Notes: generated by a model from the sequence alone, not told the origin. A stretch of DNA of 64,000 bases from Acidovorax sp. NO-1 (GCF_000238595.1 NZ_AGTS01000036.1:1-64000), one strand, 5' to 3'. Shown: positions 50,390 to 59,327, counted from the first letter of the stretch. A program made the numbers and translations.

Positions 50390-51373
50390 GGGCGGCGTCT
50401 GTGGCCCGGCCGTTGGTGTGCCTGCCGCTGCAAGCTGCGCCGCCACCTGTGCCACCACGTGTGCGGCCTGTGCGCGCAAGGCGTCCAGCATCGGCTCCAC
50501 CTCGGGCAGGGGCGGGCGGTACAGCGGCAGCAGTGCCGTCACGCTGAACGGGATCGAAAACGCCAGGCGCCGCAGCACCAGCCTGTCGCCTGCCGCGGCC
50601 AGGGCCGTCACGGGGTTGACGATGGCAATGCCCAGGCCGTGTTCCACCATGGCGCACACGGCGGCCGCGCTGTGGGTCTCCACCCGCAAGGTGCGCGACA
50701 CAACCGCTTCGGCAAAGCGCGCGTCGATGAGGCGGCGGTAGGGGTCGTCTGCTGACAGGCTCACAAACTGCTCATTGGCGAAATCTGCCAGCTCCAGCAC
50801 CGGCTTTCGCGCCAGCGCATGCCACGCAGGCAGCACCGCCACCTCATCCAGCGTCAGCAGCACCTCGGCGCGCGTACCCGGCGGTGCGGTGGTCTGCTCG
50901 CACAAGCCCAGGTCAAACCGCTGGGCGCTCATCCATTCTTCGAGCAGGGGCGACTCCTGCGGCGTGACCGACACGCGCGCGTGCGGCTGACCCTGCATAA
51001 GCCGCGCCGCCGCGCCCGGCAGCAGCGCGTGGGCCAGCGTGGGCAGGCACAGCACCGACAGCCGCACGGCGTCGGACCGGCCCAGCGCCACGGCCCGGTC
51101 GACCACGCGCTCCAGCCCCTGCCACGACCGCTGCACCTCATCCCACAGCGCCAGCGCCCGCGCGTTGGCCCGCAGACGGCCTTGCACGCGCTCGAACAGG
51201 GCATAGCCCAGCAGCGATTCGAGCCGCGCCAGCTCGCGGCTCACGGTAGGCTGTGAGCTGTGCAGCAGGTCGGCCGCGCCCGTGGCGCTACCGGCCGTCA
51301 TCACGGCGCGGAAGACCTCGATGTGGCGGTGGGTGATGCGGTGGGCCAGGGATGTGTCGGTCGGTTCGGTCAT
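50384..51373 (-). CDS. lysR: LysR-family regulator, likely of lysA
   Basis: About 329 residues. The winged HTH is at about 13-72 (RHIEVFRAVMTAGSATGAADLLHSSQPTVSRELARLESLLGYALF in full) and the effector domain about 95-305, with LPTLAHALLP and MVEHGLGIAIVNPVTA. It is divergent from lysA with a 116-base gap, the same arrangement as the original LysR, which activates lysA in response to diaminopimelate. The symbol is assigned by that context. A long Ala/Pro tail ends at the repeat R9 stop codon. Confidence 0.85.
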   Translation of the reverse strand: MTEPTDTSLAHRITHRHIEVFRAVMTAGSATGAADLLHSSQPTVSRELARLESLLGYALFERVQGRLRANARALALWDEVQRSWQGLERVVDRAVALGRSDAVRLSVLCLPTLAHALLPGAAARLMQGQPHARVSVTPQESPLLEEWMSAQRFDLGLCEQTTAPPGTRAEVLLTLDEVAVLPAWHALARKPVLELADFANEQFVSLSADDPYRRLIDARFAEAVVSRTLRVETHSAAAVCAMVEHGLGIAIVNPVTALAAAGDRLVLRRLAFSIPFSVTALLPLYRPPLPEVEPMLDALRAQAAHVVAQVAAQLAAAGTPTAGPQTPPQ

Positions 51374-51489
51374 CGGCAAAGCATATCCATATTGAATGGA
51401 TTATGTAAATTAAAGCATTCGACTGAATAGATCGAAACCGGCATGATCGCCGCTTCGTTCCGCCTTGCTGGCCTCTGGAAGCCCTTCGT

Positions 51490-52734
51490 ATGTCCAATCC
51501 CTTCTCTCCCGCCCAGCTCTGGGCCCTGGCCGACCAGTTTGGCACCCCGCTGTGGGTGTACGACGCGGCCACCATCCGCCAGCGCATCGCACAGGTGTCC
51601 AACTTCGACACCATCCGCTTTGCGCAAAAGGCCTGCTCCAACATCCACATCCTGAAGCTCATGCGCGAGCAGGGCGTGAAGGTGGATGCGGTTTCGCGCG
51701 GTGAGATCCTGCGTGCGCTGGCGGCCGGCTACACGGCCGGCGGAGAGCCGTCGGAGATCGTCTTTACCGCCGACCTGTTCGACGCCGCCACGCTCGACTG
51801 CGTGGTGGAACACGGCGTGCCGGTCAACGCTGGCTCGATCGACATGCTGCACCAGCTGGGCGCGCGTTCGCCGGGCCATGCGGTGTGGCTGCGCATCAAC
51901 CCCGGCTTTGGCCATGGTCACAGCAACAAGACCAACACGGGTGGCGAGCACAGCAAGCACGGCATCTGGCACACCGACCTGCCTGCCGCACTGGATGCGA
52001 TCCAGCAGCACGGCTTGAAGCTGGTGGGCCTGCACATGCACATCGGCTCGGGCGTGGACTACAGCCACCTGCAGGAAGTGTGCGGTGCCATGGTCAACCT
52101 GGTGCGCACGGCCCATGCCGCCGGGCATGACCTGCACGCCATCTCGGCCGGTGGCGGCCTGTCCATCCCTTATCGCAGTGGCGACCCGGTGGTGGACACA
52201 CAGCATTACCACGGCCTGTGGGACGCCGCGCGCCAGCAGGCCGAGGCCATCGTGGGCCACAAGCTCGGCCTGGAGATCGAGCCCGGCCGCTTCCTGGTGG
52301 CCGAATCGGGCGTGCTGCTGGGCCAGGTGCGTGCCACCAAGAACGCGGGCAGCAACCACTTTGTGCTGGTCGATACCGGCTTTAACGAACTCATGCGCCC
52401 ATCCATGTACGGCAGCTACCACGCCATGAGCGTGCTGCGCCGCGATGGCGCCACGGCGGCGGAAAAAGCCAGCGTGGTGGCGGGCCCGCTGTGCGAGTCC
52501 GGCGACGTGTTCACCCAGGGCGACGGCGGCGTGGTGCTGCCGCGCGACCTGCCTGCGGCCGATGTGGGCGACCTGCTGGTTATCCACCACACCGGGGCAT
52601 ATGGCGCAAGCATGTCCTCCAACTACAACACGCGTCCCCTGATTGCCGAGGTGCTGGTGGATGGTGGCCAGGCCCGCCTGATCCGCCGCCGCCAGACGGT
52701 GGACGAGTTGCTGGCGCTGGAACTGGGGCTCTGA
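51490..52734 (+). CDS. lysA: Diaminopimelate decarboxylase
   Basis: About 414 residues, fold-type III PLP enzyme. The PLP Lys is in RFAQKACSNIHIL (about 44), the phosphate-binding HMHIGSGVDY in the middle (about 180), and GPLCESGDVFT (about 335) carries the catalytic Cys-Glu pair; GAYGASMSSNYN ends the site. It decarboxylates meso-diaminopimelate to lysine. It is shorter at the N-terminus than the E. coli enzyme but complete. The divergent LysR gene probably controls it. Confidence 0.95.
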   Translation: MSNPFSPAQLWALADQFGTPLWVYDAATIRQRIAQVSNFDTIRFAQKACSNIHILKLMREQGVKVDAVSRGEILRALAAGYTAGGEPSEIVFTADLFDAATLDCVVEHGVPVNAGSIDMLHQLGARSPGHAVWLRINPGFGHGHSNKTNTGGEHSKHGIWHTDLPAALDAIQQHGLKLVGLHMHIGSGVDYSHLQEVCGAMVNLVRTAHAAGHDLHAISAGGGLSIPYRSGDPVVDTQHYHGLWDAARQQAEAIVGHKLGLEIEPGRFLVAESGVLLGQVRATKNAGSNHFVLVDTGFNELMRPSMYGSYHAMSVLRRDGATAAEKASVVAGPLCESGDVFTQGDGGVVLPRDLPAADVGDLLVIHHTGAYGASMSSNYNTRPLIAEVLVDGGQARLIRRRQTVDELLALELGL

Positions 52735-52877
52735 GAGGGCGGAAGGGGGCGGGCGCTGCGCCGACAGCCGGTAGGCACGGGCCTACGGCCACGCGCAGCG
52801 CTGGCGCACACGGGCGTCACGAGCGCGGGCCTACAGTGGAACCACCTAACCCCTTCAACCCTTTTCAGGAGATCACC

Positions 52878-52952
52878 ATGCCCATCATTGCCTGGCTACT
52901 TGGCGTCCCACTGTCCGTGATTCTGTTGCTCATGCTGTTTGGTGTGTTCTGA
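52878..52952 (+). CDS. 24-residue single-helix membrane peptide
   Basis: MPIIAWLLGVPLSVILLLML then FGVF: almost entirely one hydrophobic helix. It has a strong CAGGAG ribosome site six bases before the ATG and ends 20 bases before a good terminator, so it has its own tidy unit. It is too short for most gene finders. I believe similar tiny proteins occur in related genera, but I cannot confirm conservation here. Function unknown; it may modify a membrane complex. Confidence 0.6.
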   Translation: MPIIAWLLGVPLSVILLLMLFGVF

Positions 52953-52972
52953 TCCGACGGCACCCGCCAAGC

Positions 52973-53012
52973 AAAAGCCGCGCAGGCCCTTTGGGGTTTG
53001 CGCGGCTTTTTT
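52973..53012. terminator. Intrinsic terminator
   Basis: AAAAGCCGCGCA pairs with TGCGCGGCTTTT around a 14-base loop, followed by further T. It ends the 24-residue gene and could also stop gpsA transcription from the other side. Confidence 0.85.
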
Positions 53013-53059
53013 ACGGGGTTGCGCGGGCGGTGCCCGCAGCTCTAAAACAACCTCGGAGG

Positions 53060-54073
53060 TTATGTCCACTCCTGCGCGGGGCCGCGGCCCATCAGCAGGG
53101 CCACTGCGGCTTCGGGCTTGATCTGCCCATCCAGCAGCGCCACAGCCGCCCGTGTGATGGGCATCTCCACGTCCAACAGCGCCGCACGCTGCGCCACTGT
53201 GCGTGCGCTGTACACGCCTTCTGCCACATGGCCGAGTGATTGCACCGCCTGTTGCAGGCTCTGGCCCTGCGCCAGCAGCATGCCCACGCGGCGGTTGCGC
53301 GAGAGGTCGCCCGTCGCGGTCAGCACCAGATCCCCCAGGCCCGAAAGGCCCATAAAGGTATCCGGCCGGGCCCCCAGCGCCACACCCAGGCGCGTCATCT
53401 CGGCCAGCCCCCGGGTGATCAGGGCGGCCCGGGCGTTGAGCCCCAGTGCCAGTCCGTCACACAGGCCGGTGGCGATGGCCAGCACGTTCTTCACCGCGCC
53501 GCCCACTTCCACGCCCACGATGTCCTCATTGGCATACACCCGCACGCTGGGGCTGTGAAAGGCGCGCACCAGGGCATCGCGCACCTTCGCGTGGGGGCTG
53601 GCGGCCACCAGGGCGGTCGGCTGGCCCAGGGCCACCTCCTGTGCAAAGCTGGGGCCGCTGAAGACGCCTGCTATCAGTTCAGGAGCTACCTGCGCTTGTA
53701 CCTCATGCGCCAGAAGCCCAAAAGACTCCGGCTTTTCGGCCGAAACCGCCTCAAAGCCCTTGCACAGCCATGCCACGGGCGCAGTGCAGCCGCGCAGCGC
53801 CTTGAGCATGCTGCGCAGCGCCGCCATCGGCGTGGCCACGATGACCAGATCGGCCCCGTGCAGCAGCGCCGCAAAGTCGCCATCGGCCACGGTGAGAGAA
53901 GGGGGAAAGGCCAGGCCCGGCAGGTAACGCGGGTTCTGGCGCTCGGTGCGCATGGCAAGCGCTTGGGCGGCATCGCGCGCCCAGAGCGTCACCGCATGGC
54001 CGGCAGGGTGCTGGGCGGCGCTCATCGCGAGCGCGGTGCCCCAGGCTCCGGCACCAAGTACTATGATTTTCAT
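53060..54073 (-). CDS. gpsA: Glycerol-3-phosphate dehydrogenase (NAD(P)+)
   Basis: About 337 residues. The NAD(P) loop [11 protein letters not shown] (about 7-17), [25 protein letters not shown] (about 136-151) and [23 protein letters not shown] with the catalytic Lys match GpsA throughout. It makes sn-glycerol-3-phosphate for phospholipids. It follows secB, as in many proteobacteria. Its ATG touches repeat R10, leaving no ribosome site, and a weaker repeat-like stretch (R11) lies within residues about 114-136. Confidence 0.94.
   Translation of the reverse strand: MKIIVLGAGAWGTALAMSAAQHPAGHAVTLWARDAAQALAMRTERQNPRYLPGLAFPPSLTVADGDFAALLHGADLVIVATPMAALRSMLKALRGCTAPVAWLCKGFEAVSAEKPESFGLLAHEVQAQVAPELIAGVFSGPSFAQEVALGQPTALVAASPHAKVRDALVRAFHSPSVRVYANEDIVGVEVGGAVKNVLAIATGLCDGLALGLNARAALITRGLAEMTRLGVALGARPDTFMGLSGLGDLVLTATGDLSRNRRVGMLLAQGQSLQQAVQSLGHVAEGVYSARTVAQRAALLDVEMPITRAAVALLDGQIKPEAAVALLMGRGPAQEWT
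53669..53731 (+). repeat. Possible repeat copy R11, embedded in gpsA
   Basis: TGCTATCAGTTCAGGAGCT, then GCGCTT-N7-ATGCGC, CAGAAGCCC and AAAAGAC follow the family layout, including the 7-base spacer, but one hairpin arm is imperfect and it codes on the minus strand for a variable GpsA segment. Confidence 0.45.
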
Positions 54074-54113
54074 AGCTGTTAGCGCTTATCCATCAAGCGC
54101 TGGAGGCCAAAAA
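54065..54113 (+). repeat. Palindromic repeat, copy R10, at the gpsA start
   Basis: catagctgtta, GCGCTT-N7-AAGCGC, TGGAGGCC and an A run. It fills most of the 61-base gap between secB and gpsA; on the minus strand the gpsA ATG lies in its CATAGCTG edge. Confidence 0.85.
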
Positions 54114-54134
54114 GACCTCAAATTGCCGACGGAA

Positions 54135-54593
54135 TTATTGCGCCAGCGTGGAGGCGGGCGCGCCTGCCGCCTGGGCCTGCTGCTGCTCGAACATGGCCTG
54201 GAAGTTGATTTCAGCCAGGTGCACGGGCGGGAAGCCGGCGCGGTTGATCACGTCGGCCACGTTGCCGCGCAGGTAGGGGTACACGATCTGGGGGCAGGCG
54301 ATGCCCATGATGGCGCCCATCTGGTCTTCGGGCACATTGCGGATCTCGAAGATGCCGGCCTGCTTGGCTTCGACCAGGAACACCGTCTTGTCCTTGATGC
54401 GGGTCTGCACCGTGGCGGTCACGGCCACTTCAAAGATGCCTTCGGCCACGGGGGTGGCTTCCACGCCCAGCTGGATGTCCACGCTGGGCTGCTCCTGTTC
54501 GAGCAGGATGGCGGGGGAGTTGGGCTGCTCCAGCGACATGTCCTTGAGGTAGACGCGCTGGATCTGGAATACGGGGTTTTCTTGATCGGCCAT
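54135..54593 (-). CDS. secB: Protein-export chaperone SecB
   Basis: About 152 residues, full Sec[86 protein letters not shown] all match. It is a cytoplasmic tetramer that keeps preproteins unfolded for SecA. It lies in the conserved order grxC-secB-gpsA, with a terminator separating grxC and repeat R10 separating gpsA. Confidence 0.96.
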   Translation of the reverse strand: MADQENPVFQIQRVYLKDMSLEQPNSPAILLEQEQPSVDIQLGVEATPVAEGIFEVAVTATVQTRIKDKTVFLVEAKQAGIFEIRNVPEDQMGAIMGIACPQIVYPYLRGNVADVINRAGFPPVHLAEINFQAMFEQQQAQAAGAPASTLAQ

Positions 54594-54626
54594 GGTGAAG
54601 TCTCTTTGCTCTTACGAATTGCTAGC

Positions 54627-54664
54627 AAAACAAAACCCGCCGGGGAGCAGCTCCCGCAGCGGGC
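54627..54664 (-). terminator. Intrinsic terminator after grxC
   Basis: On the minus strand, CCCGC and GGGAG pair with CTCCC and GCGGG in a nested stem with a small internal loop, followed by TTTTGTTTTG. It lies just before secB, so secB probably has its own promoter downstream of it. Confidence 0.7.
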
Positions 54665-54700
54665 ACATGGGGCTGCATTATGCAGCGCCCGAAGGTGCCG

Positions 54701-54961
54701 TCAGGCAGCGCCCAGCAGGGGCATCAGCTCGCCCCGGCTGTCCAGCGCCACCAGATCGTCGTGGCCACCCACATGGGTGTCGCCGATGTAGATCTGCGGC
54801 ACGGTGCGGCGGCCGGTGATTTCCATCATGTGGCTGCGCGCGGCCGGGTCGGTGTCAATGCGGATCTCTTCAATCTGCTCCACGCCCTTGGACTTGAGGA
54901 TCTGCTTGGCGCGAACGCAGTAGGGGCAGACGGCGGTGGTGTACATCTTCACGGGTTGCAT
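54701..54961 (-). CDS. grxC: Glutaredoxin 3
   Basis: About 86 residues with the thioredoxin fold. The redox pair CPYC is at 12-15 (TTAVCPYCVRAKQIL), TVPQIYIGDTHVGGHDDL supplies the cis-Pro and glutathione site. It reduces disulfides or glutathione adducts in the cytoplasm. It sits 62 bases after the rhodanese gene in the same direction. Confidence 0.95.
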   Translation of the reverse strand: MQPVKMYTTAVCPYCVRAKQILKSKGVEQIEEIRIDTDPAARSHMMEITGRRTVPQIYIGDTHVGGHDDLVALDSRGELMPLLGAA

Positions 54962-55023
54962 GGCGGTCCTTCCGGGGAAAAGCGGGTCAGAAAAAGCGGG
55001 CGATTTCTGCAGATGGGGACGAA

Positions 55024-55431
55024 TCAGCCTTTTTCCACCGGCAGGCTGGCTTCGCGCCAGGCCTTGAGCCCACCGGCCATGGCCTGGGCGTTGTCATAGC
55101 CGAGCTTCTTGGCAATGCCGACGGCACGGTTGGCGCGGGCACCGCTGGTGCACACCAGCACCAGGGGCAGGGCCTTGTTCTTGACGGTGGCGGGCAGGCG
55201 TTCTTCGAGCTGGCCCAGCGGAATGTTTTTGGCGCCGCCCACATGGCCGGCCGCAAATTCTTCGGTTTCGCACACGTCGATAACCACGGCCTTTTCACGG
55301 TTGATGAGTTGCACGGCACGCGCAGGTGTCAGCGAGCCGCCACTGGCGCTCTTGAGCACGGGCCACAGCAACATGCTGCCGGAAGCCACTGCCACGAAGA
55401 TCAGGTACCAGTTGTCGAGAATGAATTTCAC
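55024..55431 (-). CDS. Membrane-anchored rhodanese domain protein
   Basis: About 135 residues. One N-terminal helix (DNWYLIFVAVASGSMLLWPVL) anchors a rhodanese domain with the active-site Cys in VLVCTSGARANRAV (about 98) and GGLKAWREASLPVEKG at the end. It may transfer sulfur or sense thiols at the membrane face; this YibN-like protein is typically next to grxC and secB. The start is GTG at 55431 with AAGGAA upstream; gpmA diverges 87 bases away. Confidence 0.9.
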   Translation of the reverse strand: MKFILDNWYLIFVAVASGSMLLWPVLKSASGGSLTPARAVQLINREKAVVIDVCETEEFAAGHVGGAKNIPLGQLEERLPATVKNKALPLVLVCTSGARANRAVGIAKKLGYDNAQAMAGGLKAWREASLPVEKG

Positions 55432-55518
55432 AAAGATTCCTTGGGTTGGCGAACCGCGTAATTCTAGAATGCCGGGTTTGGTCCGATTTTTCTTTGGCCC
55501 GCATTTCCTGGGGAAACC

Positions 55519-56262
55519 ATGTACAAGCTCGTTTTGATCCGCCACGGCGAATCCACCTGGAACCTTGAAAACCGCTTTACCGGCTGGACGGATGTGGATC
55601 TGACGCCCACGGGGGTCTCGCAGGCCATGTCGGCCGGCAAGCTGCTCAAGGCCGAGGGTTACGAGTTTGACCTCGCATTCACCAGCGTGCTCAAGCGCGC
55701 CATCCACACCCTGTGGTACGCGCTGGACGAAATGGACTGCACCTGGCTGCCCGTGGTCAAGGACTGGCGCCTCAACGAGCGCCACTACGGCGCCCTGCAG
55801 GGCCTGAACAAGGCCGACATGGCCAAGAAATACGGCGACGAACAGGTGCTGGTGTGGCGCCGCAGCTATGACACGCCCCCGCCGGCGCTGGAAGCCACCG
55901 ACCCCCGCAGCGAACGCAGCGACCGCCGTTACACCAGCCTGGCTGAAGGGTGCGTGCCGCTGACCGAATGCCTGAAAGACACCGTGGCCCGTGTTCTGCC
56001 GTTCTGGAACGAAGCCATGGCGCCCGCCATCCGCTCGGGCAAGCGCGTGGTGGTGGCGGCGCATGGCAACTCCATCCGCGCGCTGGTGAAGTACCTGGAC
56101 AACGTCTCCGAGTCCGACATCGTGGGCCTGAACATTCCCAACGGAATCCCGTTGGTATATGAGCTTGATGCCGATCTCAAGCCCATCCGCCACTACTATC
56201 TGGGCGATGCGGAAGCGGCGGCCAGGGCTGCAGCCGCCGTGGCGTCGCAGGGCAAAGCGTAA
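55519..56262 (+). CDS. gpmA: 2,3-bisphosphoglycerate-dependent phosphoglycerate mutase
   Basis: About 247 residues. [23 protein letters not shown] holds the phospho-His (about 11), [36 protein letters not shown] and [17 protein letters not shown] (second His) complete the site. It interconverts 3- and 2-phosphoglycerate in glycolysis. It has a short Ala-rich tail. ctpA follows on the same strand after 123 bases. Confidence 0.96.
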   Translation: MYKLVLIRHGESTWNLENRFTGWTDVDLTPTGVSQAMSAGKLLKAEGYEFDLAFTSVLKRAIHTLWYALDEMDCTWLPVVKDWRLNERHYGALQGLNKADMAKKYGDEQVLVWRRSYDTPPPALEATDPRSERSDRRYTSLAEGCVPLTECLKDTVARVLPFWNEAMAPAIRSGKRVVVAAHGNSIRALVKYLDNVSESDIVGLNIPNGIPLVYELDADLKPIRHYYLGDAEAAARAAAAVASQGKA

Positions 56263-56385
56263 ATCGCAGGTAAAGAGCGGGGAAACCCCTGCTTATTCCG
56301 CGCGAAAGTGAGCATCCATGCGGAACTGCAGCGGGTGCGGCCCTTCCAAGGTGTATATTGGTTTTGAAGCGGTAAAAGGTGTTGT

Positions 56386-57822
56386 ATGGGCCACAAACTC
56401 AAGATTGCAGGATGGGTGTCGGTAGGCGTGGTGGCGGGTGCGCTCACCACGGTGTCACTGCAAACGGTGGCGCGTGGCGCCATGTCGCCGCTGCCGCTCG
56501 AAGAAATCCAGCAACTGTCCGCCGTGTTCGGTCTGGTCAAGACCGATTACGTTGAGCCGGTGGATGACAAAAAGCTCATCACCGACGCCATCTCGGGCAT
56601 GGTGTCCAGCCTGGATCCGCACTCCCAGTATTTCGACAAGAAGTCCTTCAAGGAATTCCGCGAGGGCACTTCGGGCCGCTTTGTGGGCGTGGGCATTGAG
56701 ATCACGCAGGAAGACGGCCTGATCAAGATCGTGTCGCCCATCGAGGGTTCGCCTGCCTTCCGCGCCGGACTCAAGACCAATGACCTGATCACCAAGATCG
56801 ACGAGACCGCAGTCAAGGGCCTGTCGCTCAACGATGCCGTCAAACGCATGCGCGGCGAGCCCAACACCAAGGTGACGCTCACCATCTTCCGCAAGGACGA
56901 GAGCCGGACCTTCCCCGTCACCATCACCCGCGAAGAAATCAAGACACAGTCCGTCAAGGGCAAGGTGGTGGAGCCAGGCTATGCCTGGATCCGCCTGTCG
57001 CAGTTCCAGGAACGCACTGTGGACGATTTTGTCCGCAAGGTTGAAGAGGTGTACAAGCAGGAACCTAATCTCAAGGGCCTGGTGCTGGACCTGCGCAACG
57101 ACCCCGGTGGTCTGCTGGACGCTGCCGTGGCAGTCTCGGCAGCGTTCCTGCCCGCCAATGTGACGGTGGTCTCCACCAACGGCCAACTGGCGGACAGCAA
57201 GGCCACCTACAAGGCCTCGCCCGAGTTCTACCAGCGCCGCGGCAGCGGCGACCCGCTACGCCGGCTTCCTGCGGCCCTGAAGTCCGTGCCGCTGGTGGTG
57301 CTGGTGAATGAAGGCTCGGCATCGGCCAGCGAGATCGTGGCCGGAGCGCTGCAGGACCACAAGCGTGCCACCATCATGGGCAGCCAGACGTTTGGCAAGG
57401 GCTCGGTGCAAACGGTGCGCCCCTTGGGCCCGGATACCGGCATCAAGCTGACCACCGCCCGTTACTACACGCCAAGCGGCAAGTCGATCCAGGCCAAGGG
57501 CATCGTGCCCGACGTGATGATTGACGAGTCGGAAGAAGGCAATATCTTTGCAGCCCTGCGCATGCGCGAGGCCGATCTGGACAAGCACCTGGGCAGCGGG
57601 CAGGGTGAAGAGAAAAAGGATGAGGCGCGTGAGAAAGCCCGCGAAGACGCCCGCAAGCGCCTGGAGGAAGAGGCCAAAAAGCCAGCGTCCGATCGCAAGA
57701 TCCCAGAGTTCGGTTCCGAGAAGGACTTCCAGCTGGTGCAGGCCTTGAACCAGCTCAAGGGCCGCCCCGTGCTGGTCAGCAAGACACTGACTGAACGCAC
57801 GGACGAAAAGAAAGAGAATTAA
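56386..57822 (+). CDS. ctpA: S41 C-terminal processing peptidase
   Basis: About 478 residues. An N-terminal signal or anchor (IAGWVSVGVVAGALTTVSL), PDZ domain (about 85-165, GRFVGVGIEITQEDGLIKIVSPIEGSPAFRAGL), then the S41 core with LDLRNDPGGLLDAAV, the nucleophile Ser in NEGSASASEIVAGAL and Lys in SQTFGKGSVQTV. The tail (about 390-478) is rich in Glu and Lys. It trims or degrades periplasmic proteins. A terminator follows 20 bases after its stop. Confidence 0.93.
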   Translation: MGHKLKIAGWVSVGVVAGALTTVSLQTVARGAMSPLPLEEIQQLSAVFGLVKTDYVEPVDDKKLITDAISGMVSSLDPHSQYFDKKSFKEFREGTSGRFVGVGIEITQEDGLIKIVSPIEGSPAFRAGLKTNDLITKIDETAVKGLSLNDAVKRMRGEPNTKVTLTIFRKDESRTFPVTITREEIKTQSVKGKVVEPGYAWIRLSQFQERTVDDFVRKVEEVYKQEPNLKGLVLDLRNDPGGLLDAAVAVSAAFLPANVTVVSTNGQLADSKATYKASPEFYQRRGSGDPLRRLPAALKSVPLVVLVNEGSASASEIVAGALQDHKRATIMGSQTFGKGSVQTVRPLGPDTGIKLTTARYYTPSGKSIQAKGIVPDVMIDESEEGNIFAALRMREADLDKHLGSGQGEEKKDEAREKAREDARKRLEEEAKKPASDRKIPEFGSEKDFQLVQALNQLKGRPVLVSKTLTERTDEKKEN

Positions 57823-57841
57823 GCGCTCGCCCCCTGCGCTG

Positions 57842-57873
57842 AAGGCCGGATTTCCAGCGAAATCCGGCCTTTG
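57842..57873 (+). terminator. Intrinsic terminator after ctpA
   Basis: A 12-bp perfect stem, AAGGCCGGATTT with AAATCCGGCCTT, around a 6-base loop; only a short T run follows. Confidence 0.8.
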
Positions 57874-57935
57874 CCATTTGTGCTGCCCCGCCTTGCATGC
57901 GGTCTTGCCATTTTTGATTTTTTGGATTGCCTTCC

Positions 57936-58688
57936 ATGACAGACGACCAGCTCCTGCGCTATTCACGCCACATCCTGCTCGACGAGATGGGCATAGAGGG
58001 GCAGGAGAAGGTGCTGGATGCCCACACCCTCATCATCGGGGCGGGTGGCCTCGGGTCGCCTGCTGCGCTGTACCTGGCATCTGCCGGAGTGGGGCGCATC
58101 ACCCTGGTCGATGACGACGTGGTGGACCTTACCAACCTGCAGCGCCAGATTGCCCACACCACCGCCCGTGTGGGCCTTCCCAAGGTGGCATCCGCCGCCA
58201 CTGCCATGCAGGCCATCAATCCGGAAGTCAAGGTCGCCGCGCTGCAGGTGCGCGCAGATGGCGCCGCGCTGGACGCGCTCGTGCAGGACGCATCCGTGGT
58301 GCTCGACTGCAGCGACAACTACGCCACACGCCACGCCATCAACGCAGCCTGTGTGCGCCATCGCAAGCCCCTCGTGGCCGGCGCGGCGATCCGCTTTGAT
58401 GCGCAGATCACTGTGGTGGACCCGCGCGACGCGGCATCCCCCTGCTATGCCTGCGTTTTTCCGCCGGATGCGGAATTTGAAGAGGTGCGCTGTTCCACCA
58501 TGGGCGTGTTCGCACCCCTCGTTGGGGTGGTGGGGGCCATGCAGGCTGCAGAGGCTCTCAAGTTGATCGCAGGTATCGGTGCGTCCCTGGCGGGACGCCT
58601 TCTGATGCTCGATGGCAGGACGATGGAGTGGAGCACGATGCATGTGGCGCGCGCGGTGCATTGCCCCGTGTGTGGTGTTGTTGCGTAG
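57936..58688 (+). CDS. MoeB/ThiF/HesA-family adenylyltransferase (E1-like)
   Basis: About 250 residues. LLRYSRHILLDEMGIEGQEK, the ATP loop IGAGGLGSPAALYL (about 33-46), DLTNLQRQIAH with its Arg, and DCSDNYATRHAIN are E1 hallmarks. Zinc Cys pairs are CYAC and CPVC, and the catalytic Cys region is VRCSTMGVFAPLVG. It adenylates the C-terminus of a ubiquitin-like sulfur carrier (MoaD or ThiS). No rhodanese domain is fused. The partner carrier gene is not nearby, so moeB versus thiF is undecided. Confidence 0.9.
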   Translation: MTDDQLLRYSRHILLDEMGIEGQEKVLDAHTLIIGAGGLGSPAALYLASAGVGRITLVDDDVVDLTNLQRQIAHTTARVGLPKVASAATAMQAINPEVKVAALQVRADGAALDALVQDASVVLDCSDNYATRHAINAACVRHRKPLVAGAAIRFDAQITVVDPRDAASPCYACVFPPDAEFEEVRCSTMGVFAPLVGVVGAMQAAEALKLIAGIGASLAGRLLMLDGRTMEWSTMHVARAVHCPVCGVVA

Positions 58689-58700
58689 GAATATCCCTAC
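58685..58700. promoter_or_regulatory. Imperfect palindrome GTAGGAATATCCCTAC, candidate operator
   Basis: 16-base near-perfect palindrome (one mismatched pair) that overlaps the stop codon of the E1 gene and lies about 100 bases upstream of the lone receiver gene. Confidence 0.35.
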
Positions 58701-58803
58701 AACCACCCCGTGTGGTGGCTGGCAGAATCGCCCTGATACCAGCACTAAAGTTGAGGCTCGATCAGCGCAACCGTGCCCTGTAGCGAAACTGGACCTCTCT
58801 CCC

Positions 58804-59223
58804 GTGAAACTCCGAACCTACATTGTTGAAGACAACGCGACCATCCGCGAGAACCTGATTGGTACTCTGGAAGAATTGGCGTCTGTGGAAGCGGTTGGGT
58901 TTGCCGAGACGGAAGACGAGGGCAAGAGCTGGCTCGCCGCCTCAACCGACCTCTGGGATCTTGCCATCGTCGATTTGTTCCTGCGGCAGGGCAGTGGCCT
59001 CGGTGTGCTGGCAGCGTGCCGCGATCGCCGGCCGGGGCAAAGGATGGTGGTTCTCAGCAACTACGCAACCCCGGATGTGCGCATGCGTTGCGCCCAGCTG
59101 GGTGTGGACGCCGTGTTTGACAAGTCCAATGAAATCGATGCGCTGGTGGAGTATTGCATCCAGCACAGCAACCATGGCATGAACGCCAATACCCCGCATC
59201 CAGCGGCCGGCCAGTCCGCCTGA
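58804..59223 (+). CDS. Single-domain response regulator
   Basis: About 139 residues and only a receiver domain: IVEDNATIREN (acidic pair), phospho-acceptor Asp in LAIVDLFLRQGSG (about 58), VVLSNYATPDVRM and the Lys in VFDKSNEID (about 106). No output domain follows; the tail is polar. The start is GTG at 58804. It lies beside a NarL-type regulator and a CHASE3 histidine kinase and probably takes phosphate from, or competes within, that system. The 115-base upstream gap holds a 16-base palindrome. Confidence 0.85.
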   Translation: MKLRTYIVEDNATIRENLIGTLEELASVEAVGFAETEDEGKSWLAASTDLWDLAIVDLFLRQGSGLGVLAACRDRRPGQRMVVLSNYATPDVRMRCAQLGVDAVFDKSNEIDALVEYCIQHSNHGMNANTPHPAAGQSA

Positions 59224-59327
59224 TTTCCTGCTCCAGGATGCGCGCTGCTGGCGCGACATCCCTCACCGTCTTGATGCTCTGGCAGCTTGCCCAGACCATG
59301 ACCCCAGACTGAGGCCATCGATCCATG

